Assembly (NCBI GenBank): GCA_964502465.1
Contig: CAZCWX010000751.1
Location: 1-39,382 of the forward strand
From: CAZCWX01 sp964502465
Lineage (GTDB): Bacteria > Desulfobacterota > Binatia > Bin18
DNA: 39,382 bases
Direction: 5' to 3'
Shown here: positions 7,936-15,839 of the stretch, piece by piece
How the letters are laid out: the number at the start of each line of letters is the position of its first letter
How positions within the stretch are numbered: position 1 is the stretch's first letter
Position numbers and translations under genes: made by a program
Notes under the pieces: generated by a model
What the model saw: the letters and a program-made list of their open reading frames with translations, nothing else
Databases searched by the model: none
What the model was told of the DNA's origin: nothing

Positions 7936-8289
7936 TTAGTCTAGCAGCGCCACCACCTTTTCCGACGGTCGGGCGAGGACCGCCTTTTGCCCCTTGATGA
8001 TGATCGGTCGCTGCATGAGTTCGGGGTGGGCTAGCAGCACGTCAATAACCGCCTTACGGGTGACATAGTGATTCTCGTCAAGTCCTAATTCCTTAAAACG
8101 CTTGTCCTTACGGACCAGATCAGCCGGTGGGTTAGGCAGCAGGTCGAGAAAGTGTTCAAGATCTGCTCGGTCTAGCGGTGTTTTCAGGTACTCGATAACG
8201 TCGAACTCGACGCCGCGCTCACGCAAAATATCGAGCGCTCCGCGCGACTGCCCTCAGCCGGGGTTGTGGTAGACCACCAAGCGTTCCAT
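7936..8289 (-). CDS. arsC: Selenocysteine-containing ArsC-type arsenate reductase (in-frame TGA at codon 12)
   Basis: Read through TGA 8254-8256, the gene encodes 117 residues starting MERLVVYHNPG-U-GQSRGALDILRERG. E. coli ArsC has its catalytic Cys12 in HNPxCxxSR, and the TGA falls on exactly that codon. Downstream, RPIIIKGQKAVLARPSEKV matches the ArsC C-terminus with its conserved Arg-Pro. ATG 8289 has AGGAGG ahead of it. A stem GCGCTC/GAGCGC with a 12-base loop starting with G lies 15 bases after the TGA (see 8215-8238). The enzyme would reduce As(V) to As(III) with glutathione/glutaredoxin for export or methylation. An ORF finder would call only the fragment 7936-8226. A nonsense mutation is the alternative, but position, hairpin and a second case in the window argue against it. 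Confidence 0.85.
8215..8238 (-). promoter_or_regulatory. Candidate bacterial SECIS of arsC
   Basis: On the mRNA, GCGCTC then a 12-base loop (GATATTTTGCGT) then GAGCGC form a perfect 6-bp stem. The loop begins 21 bases after the TGA and its first base is G. This fits the general bacterial SECIS rules as I recall them, but the loop is large and lacks a clear GGU. It is weaker than the rhodanese case. Confidence 0.5.
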
Positions 8290-8415
8290 ATGCCTGACCT
8301 CCTCAGTGAATTCCGTTTACTAATGTATGTGGTTTGACTTGAGTGGGGAAGGGCTGGTAACCAGATGATGACCGTGCAGATTTTCACCTTCCAGATAAGG
8401 GTATAAAGGAAAGCT

Positions 8416-9831
8416 ATGGACATCACCAAAACCCGTCACTTTGTTGAGCAAACTTGGACAGATAGTATTATTCCCACGCTTAAGGACTACCTCACTATTC
8501 CCAACCAATCGCCGGCGTACGACATGGACTGGAATACAAACGGTTACATGGATCAGGCAGTTGAGTTGATCGCCAACTGGATCAAAGCTCAAGAAGTTCC
8601 AGGGCTTACGCTAGATATCGTCCGACTTGAAGGACGTACCCCTCTGCTTTTCATCGAAATTCCTGGCGACCCCCAGGAAACTGTGCTGCTGTATGGCCAC
8701 CTCGACAAACAACCCCCTATGGAAGGCTGGAACGAAGGCCTCGGACCATGGAAACCAGTGATCAAAGAGGGGAAACTCTATGGTCGCGGTGGAGCAGATG
8801 ATGGCTATGCGGCTTTTGCCTCACTGACGGCAATCAAGGCGCTGAAATTACAGGGACTGCCATGCGCCCGCTGTGTCATCATTGTTGAGGCGTGTGAAGA
8901 GAGTGGCAGCTTCGACCTGCCGTACTACATTGATGCGCTGCAGGGTCGCATTGGCACCCCGAGTCTGGTCATCTGTCTCGATTCTGGCTGTGGCAATTAC
9001 GAGCAACTCTGGATTACGACCTCCCTGCGGGGATTGGCGACTGGGACCCTGACCGTGTCTACGCTGAAAGAGGGCGTCCATTCTGGTGCTGCGAGCGGGA
9101 TCGTGCCATCGACCTTCCGCATCCTGCGCCAATTGTTAAGCCGTTTGGAAGATGAGAAGACCGGTGAAATTTTGCCTCGGGTGTTGTACGGCGAAATTCC
9201 CGACGAACGCCTCAGACAGGTTGCGGCGACTGCTCAGGTGCTTAGGGAAAGTGTCTATAGCGAATATCCTTTTCAGCAAGGGACAGTCCCTGTCACTCGC
9301 GAAATCAAAGAAGCTCTGCTCAACCGCACCTGGCGGCCACAACTCGAAATCACTGGGGCAGGAGGATTGCCGCCTCTCGATAAGGCCGGTAACGTCCTGC
9401 GACCGGTTACCGCTGCGAAAGTTTCGTTACGATTGCCGCCAAGAGCGAATGCGAATGAAGCGACAGCGTTCCTCAAGCAATTGTTCGAGCAAAATCCTCC
9501 TTATGGAGCAAAAGTGACTTTCGAGTCTGAGCAATGTGCCTCGGGCTGGAATGCGCCTGCTCTCGAACCGTGGTTAGAAGAATCGTTAAAGCGAGCCTCG
9601 TTAGCATTCTTTAGCAAGGAAGCCTGTTACATGGGAGAAGGTGGTACGATCCCGTTTATGGCGATGCTTGGTGAAAAATTTCCGCAGGCGCAGTTTGTGA
9701 TTACGGGCGTGCTTGGTCCGCGCTCGAACGCGCATGGGCCGAATGAATTCCTCGAATTAGCAACTGGTATGAAACTCACTAGTTGTGTCTCCCGTGTGTT
9801 GGTGGATCATTTTCAGGCAAAGTGCCGGTGA
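8416..9831 (+). CDS. M20 family metallopeptidase (dipeptidase-like)
   Basis: 471-residue M20 peptidase/deacylase, a cytosolic di-zinc enzyme. LLYGHLDKQP carries the first His-x-Asp, GRGGADDGYA the bridging Asp and VEACEESGS the catalytic Glu pair. SGAASGIVPSTFR begins the dimerisation lid domain, and GEGGTIPFMAMLGEKFP and GPRSNAHGPNEF complete the metal-site region. The overall form matches M20 dipeptidases of the carnosinase/CNDP2 type. AAGGAAAGCT precedes the ATG. The substrate is unknown. It is divergent from arsC, the two sharing a gap of about 126 bases. Confidence 0.88.
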   Translation: MDITKTRHFVEQTWTDSIIPTLKDYLTIPNQSPAYDMDWNTNGYMDQAVELIANWIKAQEVPGLTLDIVRLEGRTPLLFIEIPGDPQETVLLYGHLDKQPPMEGWNEGLGPWKPVIKEGKLYGRGGADDGYAAFASLTAIKALKLQGLPCARCVIIVEACEESGSFDLPYYIDALQGRIGTPSLVICLDSGCGNYEQLWITTSLRGLATGTLTVSTLKEGVHSGAASGIVPSTFRILRQLLSRLEDEKTGEILPRVLYGEIPDERLRQVAATAQVLRESVYSEYPFQQGTVPVTREIKEALLNRTWRPQLEITGAGGLPPLDKAGNVLRPVTAAKVSLRLPPRANANEATAFLKQLFEQNPPYGAKVTFESEQCASGWNAPALEPWLEESLKRASLAFFSKEACYMGEGGTIPFMAMLGEKFPQAQFVITGVLGPRSNAHGPNEFLELATGMKLTSCVSRVLVDHFQAKCR

Positions 9832-9874
9832 AGTGAAGACCAGATTTTTCAGGGAAGAAGAAAGAGAGAATCCC

Positions 9875-10165
9875 ATGGCAAAATTGACCCTAGTATCTCC
9901 ACGTGACTATCCCCTGCAACCGTTAGTCGAAGCGGCCTTGGCCAACGAGTTGCGCTTTCTGGAAGTCGGTATCCAACGGACTGAGCAGCGCCTCAGCGAA
10001 TTCGAGCAAAAACACCAGATGAACACCGAGGAATTCATAGCGCGTTACGAAAATGACGAATTTTCGGAGACCCTTGAATTTGCCGAGTGGATCGGGGAAC
10101 ACCGACTGCTTGCACGGTTGCGAGAAAAGGCCGAGACATTGCGAGGGGTCCAATTTGCGCATTGA
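9875..10165 (+). CDS. Antitoxin-like partner of TumE-type toxin
   Basis: 96 residues with a charged, helical middle (VEAALANELRFLEVGIQRTEQRLSEFEQKH) followed by MNTEEFIARYENDEFSETLEFAEWIGEHRLLARLREKAETL. This composition is typical of the small proteins encoded directly upstream of TumE/DUF6516 toxins. ATG 9875 begins MAKLTLVSPRDY, with an AAAGAGAG ribosome site. It overlaps the downstream gene by 11 bases, so the pair is co-translated. The antitoxin role is inferred from this context. Confidence 0.65.
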   Translation: MAKLTLVSPRDYPLQPLVEAALANELRFLEVGIQRTEQRLSEFEQKHQMNTEEFIARYENDEFSETLEFAEWIGEHRLLARLREKAETLRGVQFAH

Positions 10166-10547
10166 AGTCTATTTCCAACAGCTCCAAGATGCCATTGCTG
10201 CCTGTCGTGTGCTCCAAGGGTCGAACGTCACGTTCGATAAGCGGGGAGCGCACGAGGGCTTTATCCGAGGCGAACTCTACTGTGTCGATGGCTCTCTCCT
10301 ATACTTTCGCGAGGCCGTCGATACAGAACTGACGGTTGATCGACTGATGTACACGTATCAATACATGAGTGCCTCGAAAGTACTGATTTTTCGCTACGAC
10401 AACACTGGACACCACAAAAGGTTAAACCTCCCAACCTATCCGCATCACAAGCATACAGGGAATGAAGGGAATATTGCTGCCTCATCTGCTCCTGACCTTG
10501 CGACCGTGCTCAATGAAGTGGAGGGATTAGTCCAGCTTCCTCTGTAG
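10155..10547 (+). CDS. TumE-like (DUF6516) toxin
   Basis: 130 residues; features GFIRGELYCVDGSLLYFREAVDTE, MYTYQYMSASKVLIFRYDN and LPTYPHHKHTGNEGNIAASSAPDLATVLNEVEGL match my memory of the TumE/DUF6516 family, predicted toxins of type II systems. Only a TTG at 10155 gives a full-length protein with a ribosome site (GAGGGG at 10143-10148). The frame is open upstream to 10053 inside the antitoxin, but the domain begins at IEVYFQQLQDAI. The rare TTG start and the overlap would keep toxin synthesis below that of the antitoxin. Confidence 0.7.
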   Translation: MRIEVYFQQLQDAIAACRVLQGSNVTFDKRGAHEGFIRGELYCVDGSLLYFREAVDTELTVDRLMYTYQYMSASKVLIFRYDNTGHHKRLNLPTYPHHKHTGNEGNIAASSAPDLATVLNEVEGLVQLPL

Positions 10548-10619
10548 ATCTTCTGCCGCCTCGTGCAGGTTGCCTTTTTCCTGTGACTCTTGTAGAGGAA
10601 GCAGCAGAAGGGAACGCGC

Positions 10620-12551
10620 GTGGCTCGTCCAGCTTCACCTCTCGTTGAACGCCGATTGGCCGCAATTCTGCATGCCGATGTCCAGGGCTACAGCCGCATG
10701 ATCGAAGCTGATGAGGCGGGTACGCTGCGCATTCTTACGCCCTATTTGCAGTTGATGACTGAGCTGGCGCGCCAGCATGGCGGCCACCCTGTCGGCTCGC
10801 GTGGCGATAGTCTGTTAGCGGAATTCCCCAGCGCCAGGAATGCCGTACAGGGTGCGGTAGCGATGCAGCAGGAGCTGAAGAAGCGCAACGCGGAGTTACC
10901 CGCCGAGCAGCAAGTCACATTTCGCATGGGCATTCATGTAGGAGAGATCACCGAAGACGGCGCGCAATTGCATGGGGATGGGATCAATATAGCTGTGCGA
11001 TTGGAGGGACTCGCGGAGCCAGGGGGCCTTCTCATTTCAGGGACGGTCTACGATCAAGTCAAGAACAAGCTCGCTCTGCAGTACGAAGCCTTGGGCGAAC
11101 AGCAACTGAAGAACATAGCTGAGCCGGTACGAGTCTATCGAGTCGTGCTGGAGAAGACAGACAGTCCACAGTCCACAATCCCACAGTCGCAAAGGAGCAG
11201 GCAAAAGCCTCGTTGGGTAGGCACGAGCATGTCCGTGTTCGTGCTCGTGGTGCTGCTTGGCGGACTCGCGACCTTTTGGGCGCTCTTTCATTCTGCATTC
11301 CGCACTCCACATTCCGTACTCCGCACTCAGGAGGCGCAGCCTCCGTCCCTGCCGTTGCCCGACAAACCCTCGATTGTCGTGCTGCCCTTTGTCAACATGA
11401 GCGGCGATCCGGAACAGGAGTATTTCAGCGACGGTATTACCGAGGAGCTGACTTCTAACCTCTCCCGGCTTCCCGGCCTGTTTGTTATCGCCCGCCACTC
11501 GGCCTTCACCTACAAGGGTAAGGCGGCAAGGGTGCAAGCTGTGGGTCAGGAGCTAGGAGTACGGTACGTGTTGGAAGGGAGTGTGCGGAAGTCTAACAAT
11601 CAGGTGCGGATCATCGCGCAGTTGATTGATGCCACCACGGGGTATCATTTGTGGACCGAGCGCTATGACCGCGAGCTGAAAGACCTTCTTAACTTACAGG
11701 ATGAGATCACGCAGCAGATCGTGGCGAATCTGCGGGTGGAAGTGCGGCAAGCCGAGTTGGAGCGGGTACGGCGCATCCCTACTGAGAACTTGACCGCCTA
11801 TGACTATGGCTTGCGTGGGGTGGGGCTTTTTCTCCGCACAATGATCGAGCCGCAGAAAGAGATGAATGAGCAGGCGCGGCAGATGTTTGAGAAAGCCATT
11901 GAGCTAGACCCGACGTATGCGGCGGCGTACGTCGGGCTGGGTGCGACCTACCACCAAGAGTGGCTCTGGCAATGGAGTCGGGATCCCCAGACTCTGGAGC
12001 GGGCCTTTGCGCTGGCACACAAGGCTATAGCTCTGGATGACTCCTTGCCTCAGTCCCATCAGCTATTAGCCTCAGTCTATCAGTCCAAAAAGCAGTATGA
12101 CCAGGCCACCGTCGAGGCAGAGCGGTTCGTCGCCCTCGATCCCAACAATGCTGACGGCTATATGTTTCTGGGGAATATGCTGGTCTGGACGGAGCGGCCG
12201 GAGGAAGGCCTTGGCTTGATGGAGAAAGCGATGCGCCTCAATCCCCGTTATCCGGTTTGGTATCTGGAGCGCTTAGGCGCTGCCTATCGCGTGGTAGGGC
12301 GGTGTGAAGAGGCGATCATGCAAATGAAAAAAGTCGTCACCCTCAATCCCAATAATCCTCCTGCCCATTTTGTCCTGGTGATCTGTTATGTTGAGTTAGG
12401 CCGGCAAGCGGAAGCCGAGGCTGAGGCGGCAGAGGTCCTGCGAATCAATCCCAACTTCTCCCTGGAGGTGTTCAAGCAGAACATCCCCATCAAAGATCAA
12501 GCGCTCTTAGAGCGCACTATTACAGCTGCACGCAAGGCGGGGCTGAAGTAA
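10620..12551 (+). CDS. Class III nucleotidyl cyclase - TolB-like - TPR membrane protein
   Basis: 643 residues. The cyclase catalytic domain (about 10-175) has metal Asp candidates in AAILHADVQGYSR and GSRGDSLLAEF and the N/R pair in GDGINIAVRLEGLAEPGG. One transmembrane helix (about 204-223, MSVFVLVVLLGG) is followed by a TolB_N-like domain (about 249-365, PSIVVLPFVNMSGDPEQEYFSDG) and TPR repeats (about 410-600, AMRLNPRYPVWYLERLG type). It probably makes cAMP or cGMP in response to a periplasmic or protein signal. The start is GTG 10620 after AGAAGGGAA. The two linkers flanking the membrane helix are encoded by heptad arrays (11162-11190, 11288-11329). A deleted paralogue lies at 13305-14255. 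Confidence 0.85.
   Translation: MARPASPLVERRLAAILHADVQGYSRMIEADEAGTLRILTPYLQLMTELARQHGGHPVGSRGDSLLAEFPSARNAVQGAVAMQQELKKRNAELPAEQQVTFRMGIHVGEITEDGAQLHGDGINIAVRLEGLAEPGGLLISGTVYDQVKNKLALQYEALGEQQLKNIAEPVRVYRVVLEKTDSPQSTIPQSQRSRQKPRWVGTSMSVFVLVVLLGGLATFWALFHSAFRTPHSVLRTQEAQPPSLPLPDKPSIVVLPFVNMSGDPEQEYFSDGITEELTSNLSRLPGLFVIARHSAFTYKGKAARVQAVGQELGVRYVLEGSVRKSNNQVRIIAQLIDATTGYHLWTERYDRELKDLLNLQDEITQQIVANLRVEVRQAELERVRRIPTENLTAYDYGLRGVGLFLRTMIEPQKEMNEQARQMFEKAIELDPTYAAAYVGLGATYHQEWLWQWSRDPQTLERAFALAHKAIALDDSLPQSHQLLASVYQSKKQYDQATVEAERFVALDPNNADGYMFLGNMLVWTERPEEGLGLMEKAMRLNPRYPVWYLERLGAAYRVVGRCEEAIMQMKKVVTLNPNNPPAHFVLVICYVELGRQAEAEAEAAEVLRINPNFSLEVFKQNIPIKDQALLERTITAARKAGLK
11162..11190. repeat. Heptad array (CAGTCCA units) inside cyclase gene
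   Basis: CAGTCCA, CAGTCCA, CAATCCC, ACAGTCG. It is in frame and codes for the Gln/Ser/Pro-rich linker (DSPQSTIPQSQRS) between the cyclase domain and the membrane helix. Confidence 0.65.
11288..11329. repeat. Heptad array (GCACTCC-like, six units) inside cyclase gene
   Basis: TCATTCT, GCATTCC, GCACTCC, ACATTCC, GTACTCC, GCACTCA. Forty-two bases equal 14 codons, so the frame is kept. It codes for HSAFRTPHSVLRT between the membrane helix and the TolB-like domain. Confidence 0.75.
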
Positions 12552-12572
12552 AGCAGTCAGCGATCAGCTAAC
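12552..12572. repeat. Heptad array (AGCNATC units) after cyclase stop
   Basis: AGCAGTC, AGCGATC, AGCTAAC, immediately after the stop of the cyclase gene at 12551. Confidence 0.55.
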
Positions 12573-12630
12573 AGAAGCGCTTTCCCATCTTGCTACGATG
12601 GGACAAAGGAAATGATCTGAGACAGAGTAG

Positions 12631-12984
12631 ATGGCTGATACCCCACAGAAGATTGTCTTCAGGGTGCATTCAGTGCTTGGCAAGCGCATACGATTTACAG
12701 AAACGCAATGGAGGCACATCAGAAAGTGGCAGGAGATGCAGAGCCAGACCGAGAGAATGCAGGAAACCCTTGCTGAGCCTGATGTTGTCTACTACGTCCA
12801 GGGTGAAGATACTTATCACTATTACCGATTCTACCCGCAAACTCCTGTGAGTAGCAAACACATGCTCGTCATTGTCAAACATCTCGACGGAGAAGGATTC
12901 ATCATCACCTGCTTTTACGCACGAAGGATCAGCAAGCCTGAGAAGGTGCTCGTTTATGGAAGTCACTCGCAAAAGCTCCACTAA
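12631..12984 (+). CDS. PBECR/DUF4258-like putative RNase toxin
   Basis: 117 residues: KRIRFTETQWRHIRKWQEMQ, AEPDVVYYVQGEDTYHYYRFYP, HMLVIVKHLDGEGFIITCFYARRI. The pattern (His in a helix, a 'PDVV' strand, then two strands ending TCFYARR) resembles the BECR nuclease-fold families DUF4258/PBECR, many of which are toxins. The next gene encodes a DUF2283 protein, a family often paired with such proteins. The ribosome site before ATG 12631 is weak. The nuclease role is an inference from pattern and neighbourhood. Confidence 0.6.
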   Translation: MADTPQKIVFRVHSVLGKRIRFTETQWRHIRKWQEMQSQTERMQETLAEPDVVYYVQGEDTYHYYRFYPQTPVSSKHMLVIVKHLDGEGFIITCFYARRISKPEKVLVYGSHSQKLH

Positions 12985-13240
12985 GCCAGAGGCAAAGAAG
13001 GGAAAAACACAGAGCCAGAAGATCGCCATCGCCTACGACCGCGAAGCGGATGTGCTCTCGGTGATCTTCGGGAGACCAACGAAAGCAGAGGCAGAAGAGA
13101 TTGGCCGCGGGATTTATGCCCGTTATGCCGGGGAAACCGGGCGGTTGGTAGAAGTCTGCATCCTGGGCTTCTCACAACGGTTCGGTAAACAACGACAAGA
13201 AATCAGCGTACCAGAATATACCAAAGAGCCGGGACCTTGA
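12956..13240 (+). CDS. DUF2283 family protein, putative antitoxin
   Basis: 94 residues. A basic N-terminus (MEVTRKSSTKPEAKKGK) precedes IAIAYDREADVLSVIFGRP and GRLVEVCILGFSQRF, the DUF2283 signature of a YD-x-EADVL strand, a central acidic stretch and a GRLVxxxIL strand. It starts at ATG 12956 behind GAGAAGGTG and overlaps the preceding gene by 29 bases, so the two are coupled. Antitoxin function is inferred. Confidence 0.7.
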   Translation: MEVTRKSSTKPEAKKGKTQSQKIAIAYDREADVLSVIFGRPTKAEAEEIGRGIYARYAGETGRLVEVCILGFSQRFGKQRQEISVPEYTKEPGP

Positions 13241-13304
13241 GCAGGAGGGACTCTGCTGGAGAGCAAAGGGAGCGAAATCACTGCACCGCCTCCTGGGGAG
13301 TGGC

Positions 13305-14255
13305 GTGCTTTTTCCGCTGATTGACAACCGCGAAGAGAAGGCAGAATCATCAGCCTCTGTGAGCAGCGAAGAAGACAACCCTGCATCCTTAACTCCCGTG
13401 AGACCCGCGCGGCGACTTGCCGCGATTTTGCATGCCGACGTACACGGCTACAGCCGCCGCATTCACGACGACGAGACTGGCACGCTCCAGGTCTTAACAC
13501 CCTCTCTCGAATTGCTCCGTACCTTTGTGCAGCAACATGGTGGCCGCGCCGTTGGCTCCCGGGGCGATAGCCTGCTGGCTGAATTCCCCAGTATCGTCGA
13601 GGCGGTGCAATGCGCGGTCGAGATGCAGCGGGAGCTGAAAGCCAGAAATGAAGCACTGCCGGAAAACAAGCGGCTCGCTTTTCGCATAGGCAGCAGTCTG
13701 GAGGAGATCGTCTTGCGCGGGGTGGAATCTGTTTTCCGTGGATGGAGCGAGACGAAGAAAGAAACCAGTATGCAAGCACGGCAGATGTTCGAGCGCGCCA
13801 TGGAGCTGGACCCGGTATATGCCGAGGCGTACGCGTACCTGGGTGTAACCTATTGGCTCGAATGGTTCTTTCGATGGAATTTCGTCCCCCAGGTTCTCGA
13901 TCGGGCGGCTGAACTAGAGCAAAAAGCTCTGGCTTTGGATGAGTCCTTGCCTGGCCCTCACGTGGTGTTGGCCTTTATCTCTTTGTGGAAGAAGCAGCAT
14001 GAGCAGGCCCTCGCCGAGGCGCGGCGAGCGCTCGCTCTCGATCCTAATAATGCTGAGACTTTGATCCAGATTGGTCAAATTCTAGCCTTTTCGGGACAGC
14101 CGCAGGAAGGGATTAAGTTGGTAGAGAAAGCCATGCGCCTCAATCCTCGATATTCCCCATTTACGTATAGGGCTTACGCACGCTCCGTAGGTGCTCATAA
14201 ACTCAAGGAACTCCAAGGTGTTCGGGCAACTCCAGACCGCCAAGCCTTGTCCTGA
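13305..14255 (+). pseudogene. Internally deleted cyclase-TPR paralogue
   Basis: The 316-residue frame begins with the same cyclase N-terminus as the 10620 gene (RRLAAILHADVHGYSRRIHDDETGTLQVLTP, GSRGDSLLAEFPS) as far as LAFRIG. It then jumps at about 13690-13712 to a position just ahead of the TPR region (ETSMQARQMFERAMELDPVYAEAYAYLG). Relative to the paralogue the second half of the cyclase domain with its N/R pair, the membrane helix and the TolB domain are missing, about 290 residues, but the frame is preserved. The 3' end also departs from the paralogue near 14190 and runs into the antisense end of the neighbouring gene. It cannot be an active cyclase; a TPR adaptor function is conceivable. 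GTG 13305 is a tentative start. Confidence 0.8.
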
Positions 14256-15532
14256 GCGGCTGCCAGAAATCCTCCACCGCTACGGGCTCGAACTGCCCGG
14301 TGGCCGTCAGCCGCACCAGGGAGGCTGCGCCCGTCGAGGTGACGAGCAGGCGCAGAGGGAGCAGAGCTTTTTTGCTCTGGCTCACCACTTTTTCAGGATT
14401 GAGCTGCGCTGTTTGTAGTAAACTGGTGGGATCAACAGCCAGAGGATCGCGCAGCCCGGCCACAAAATATTTTCCCTGACGTTTCTCCGCCATGTTCACA
14501 ACAATCCCCTGCGTCGTGTGCAGTCTCGTGAGATACGCTGCCCAGCGGAGGTTATCACGAATAGTGAAAAACACCCAGATGCTCAAAGCTGCAAGCAGTG
14601 CTCCCCCTACCAGCTTCCACAACAAGAATGACTCAGATTTTTTGCTTTCAAGCTGGACTTGTAAGCAGGATTCAAGAACGGGACGACTGGCTGCAAAGGA
14701 GGTCGCGTCTCCTTGAAAGGCCTCTAAGAGGGGACCTTGCTGCACGTGAATACTCTCCAAGGCATCCTGAAACACTGCGCGCAATTCTTGTGGCGCGTTC
14801 CCCCGGATGACACCCGCCAGGGTTGCTGTCGCCCCTCGTTCAATCCAAATAGTGAGCTCCCCCAGGTGTACGGTTTCGAGTCTTGGTCCCCGGTCTTTAC
14901 CAAAAGAGTCTTGGACAAAATCCTGAATGGCAGTCAGCATGCCAGCAACCAAATCGGCATCGGGAGCAGAGACTGCACCAGTGACGACGTGGTGCAACAA
15001 CAGTCCTGTGTGGTTGTGGATGAGAAAAACTTGCTCGACCCGGTACCGCAACGTGCGCAGAATGACAATTTCGGCGAACGGCTTGCCGGTGCGCCACGCT
15101 TCCAATCGCCACCGCAAGCCGCGCAGAGAAAGGCTATGCTCAAGGGTTTGGTTGAGTGATTCCAGCATCCCTCGGAGCACATGAGCAATAGCACGCCGGA
15201 TCGTTGGCCCGATCACGGGAAACAGCGCATCTATCCAAATTTGCGGAGTTGTTTTGAGGGAATGCTGGAGAGTCGTCTCAACAATCGGAGTGAGCGCCTT
15301 GGGCAGTTGTTGATCGTGAGTCGAGCGCAGGAGTATCGCCTCGGGCAGGACCTGGCTGACATCTTTTGCCTGCAGCGTAAAGTTATCCAGTTTGCTCCTG
15401 CAGTTTCCTCAGTGCCCTTTGCTCTGGGCCGACGAGGAGGTGACGCAGTGCTCCTAATTCAGCTTCCGGTGGAAGAGGAGAGGGGTGCTGTGGGACCTTG
15501 GTGAAGGGTTCCCAGGCCGAAGAGTCAGTCAC
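14203..15532 (-). pseudogene. OmpA-family (cyanobacterial-type N-terminal module) gene, frameshifted and truncated
   Basis: The main frame (open 14203-15408) reads VSQVLPEAILLRS, DALFPVIGPTIRRAI, RGLRWRLEAWRTGKPFAEIVI, RVEQVFLIHNHTGLLLHHV, one predicted membrane helix (LLWKLVGGALLAALSIWVFF) and a BON-like region. It strongly recalls the N-terminal half of proteins that end in an OmpA domain, which is absent here. The expected N-terminus (LGALRHLLVGPEQRALRKLQEQ) is in another frame, starting at GTG 15532 behind GGAGG. The two frames meet at 15383-15411, so one indel separates them. The missing 3' end abuts the truncated cyclase paralogue. Sequencing error could explain the frameshift but not the missing OmpA domain. 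Confidence 0.75.
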
Positions 15533-15556
15533 GACTTGCCTCCGTCCCGTCGAGGC

Positions 15557-15646
15557 CTATTCGTCAGGAATCTGGAATTCGTTGTTCAAACGAAGCGCCA
15601 CTTCGGTGAAGAGTGCTGCCAGGGTGGAGCGATCCGTTTTGTCCAC
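15557..15646 (-). CDS. Small ORF upstream of the OmpA-family pseudogene
   Basis: A 29-residue frame from GTG 15646: VDKTDRSTLAALFTEVALRL then NNEFQIPDE. It looks amphipathic and protein-like and ends 24 bases before the GTG start of the OmpA-family gene. No good ribosome site is seen. It may be a short leader protein or a fragment of a decayed gene. Confidence 0.3.
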   Translation of the reverse strand: MDKTDRSTLAALFTEVALRLNNEFQIPDE

Positions 15647-15788
15647 GCGCAGCTCTTGCTTTCTTCATGCCAACAAGCAGCCTCGGGTGACAGAAAGTAT
15701 GCTGTGAGTCATAGGCAAGCTAGCGGAAGCGGTATGTCTTTGCAATCTAACGTATTTATCATATACCAAAGCAAGGGACAGACGCAGA

Positions 15789-15818
15789 TTGACAAAGTGA
15801 GACTATCCAGAGTAGTTT
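15789..15818 (+). promoter_or_regulatory. Candidate xoxF promoter
   Basis: TTGACA at 15789-15794 and TAGTTT at 15813-15818, 18 bases apart, upstream of the xoxF ribosome site. The -10 match is only partial. The rest of the stretch 15647-15788 shows no gene. Confidence 0.35.
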
Positions 15819-15839
15819 TCCCGAAAAAGGAGGGAGCCT

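Noticed and set aside
7936..8289. arsC as a pseudogene with a nonsense mutation
   Set aside because: The stop is TGA, exactly at the catalytic Cys codon, the rest of the gene is intact, a hairpin follows, and a second gene in the window shows the same pattern.
13305..14255. An active second cyclase
   Set aside because: The second half of the catalytic domain, including the N/R pair, is missing.
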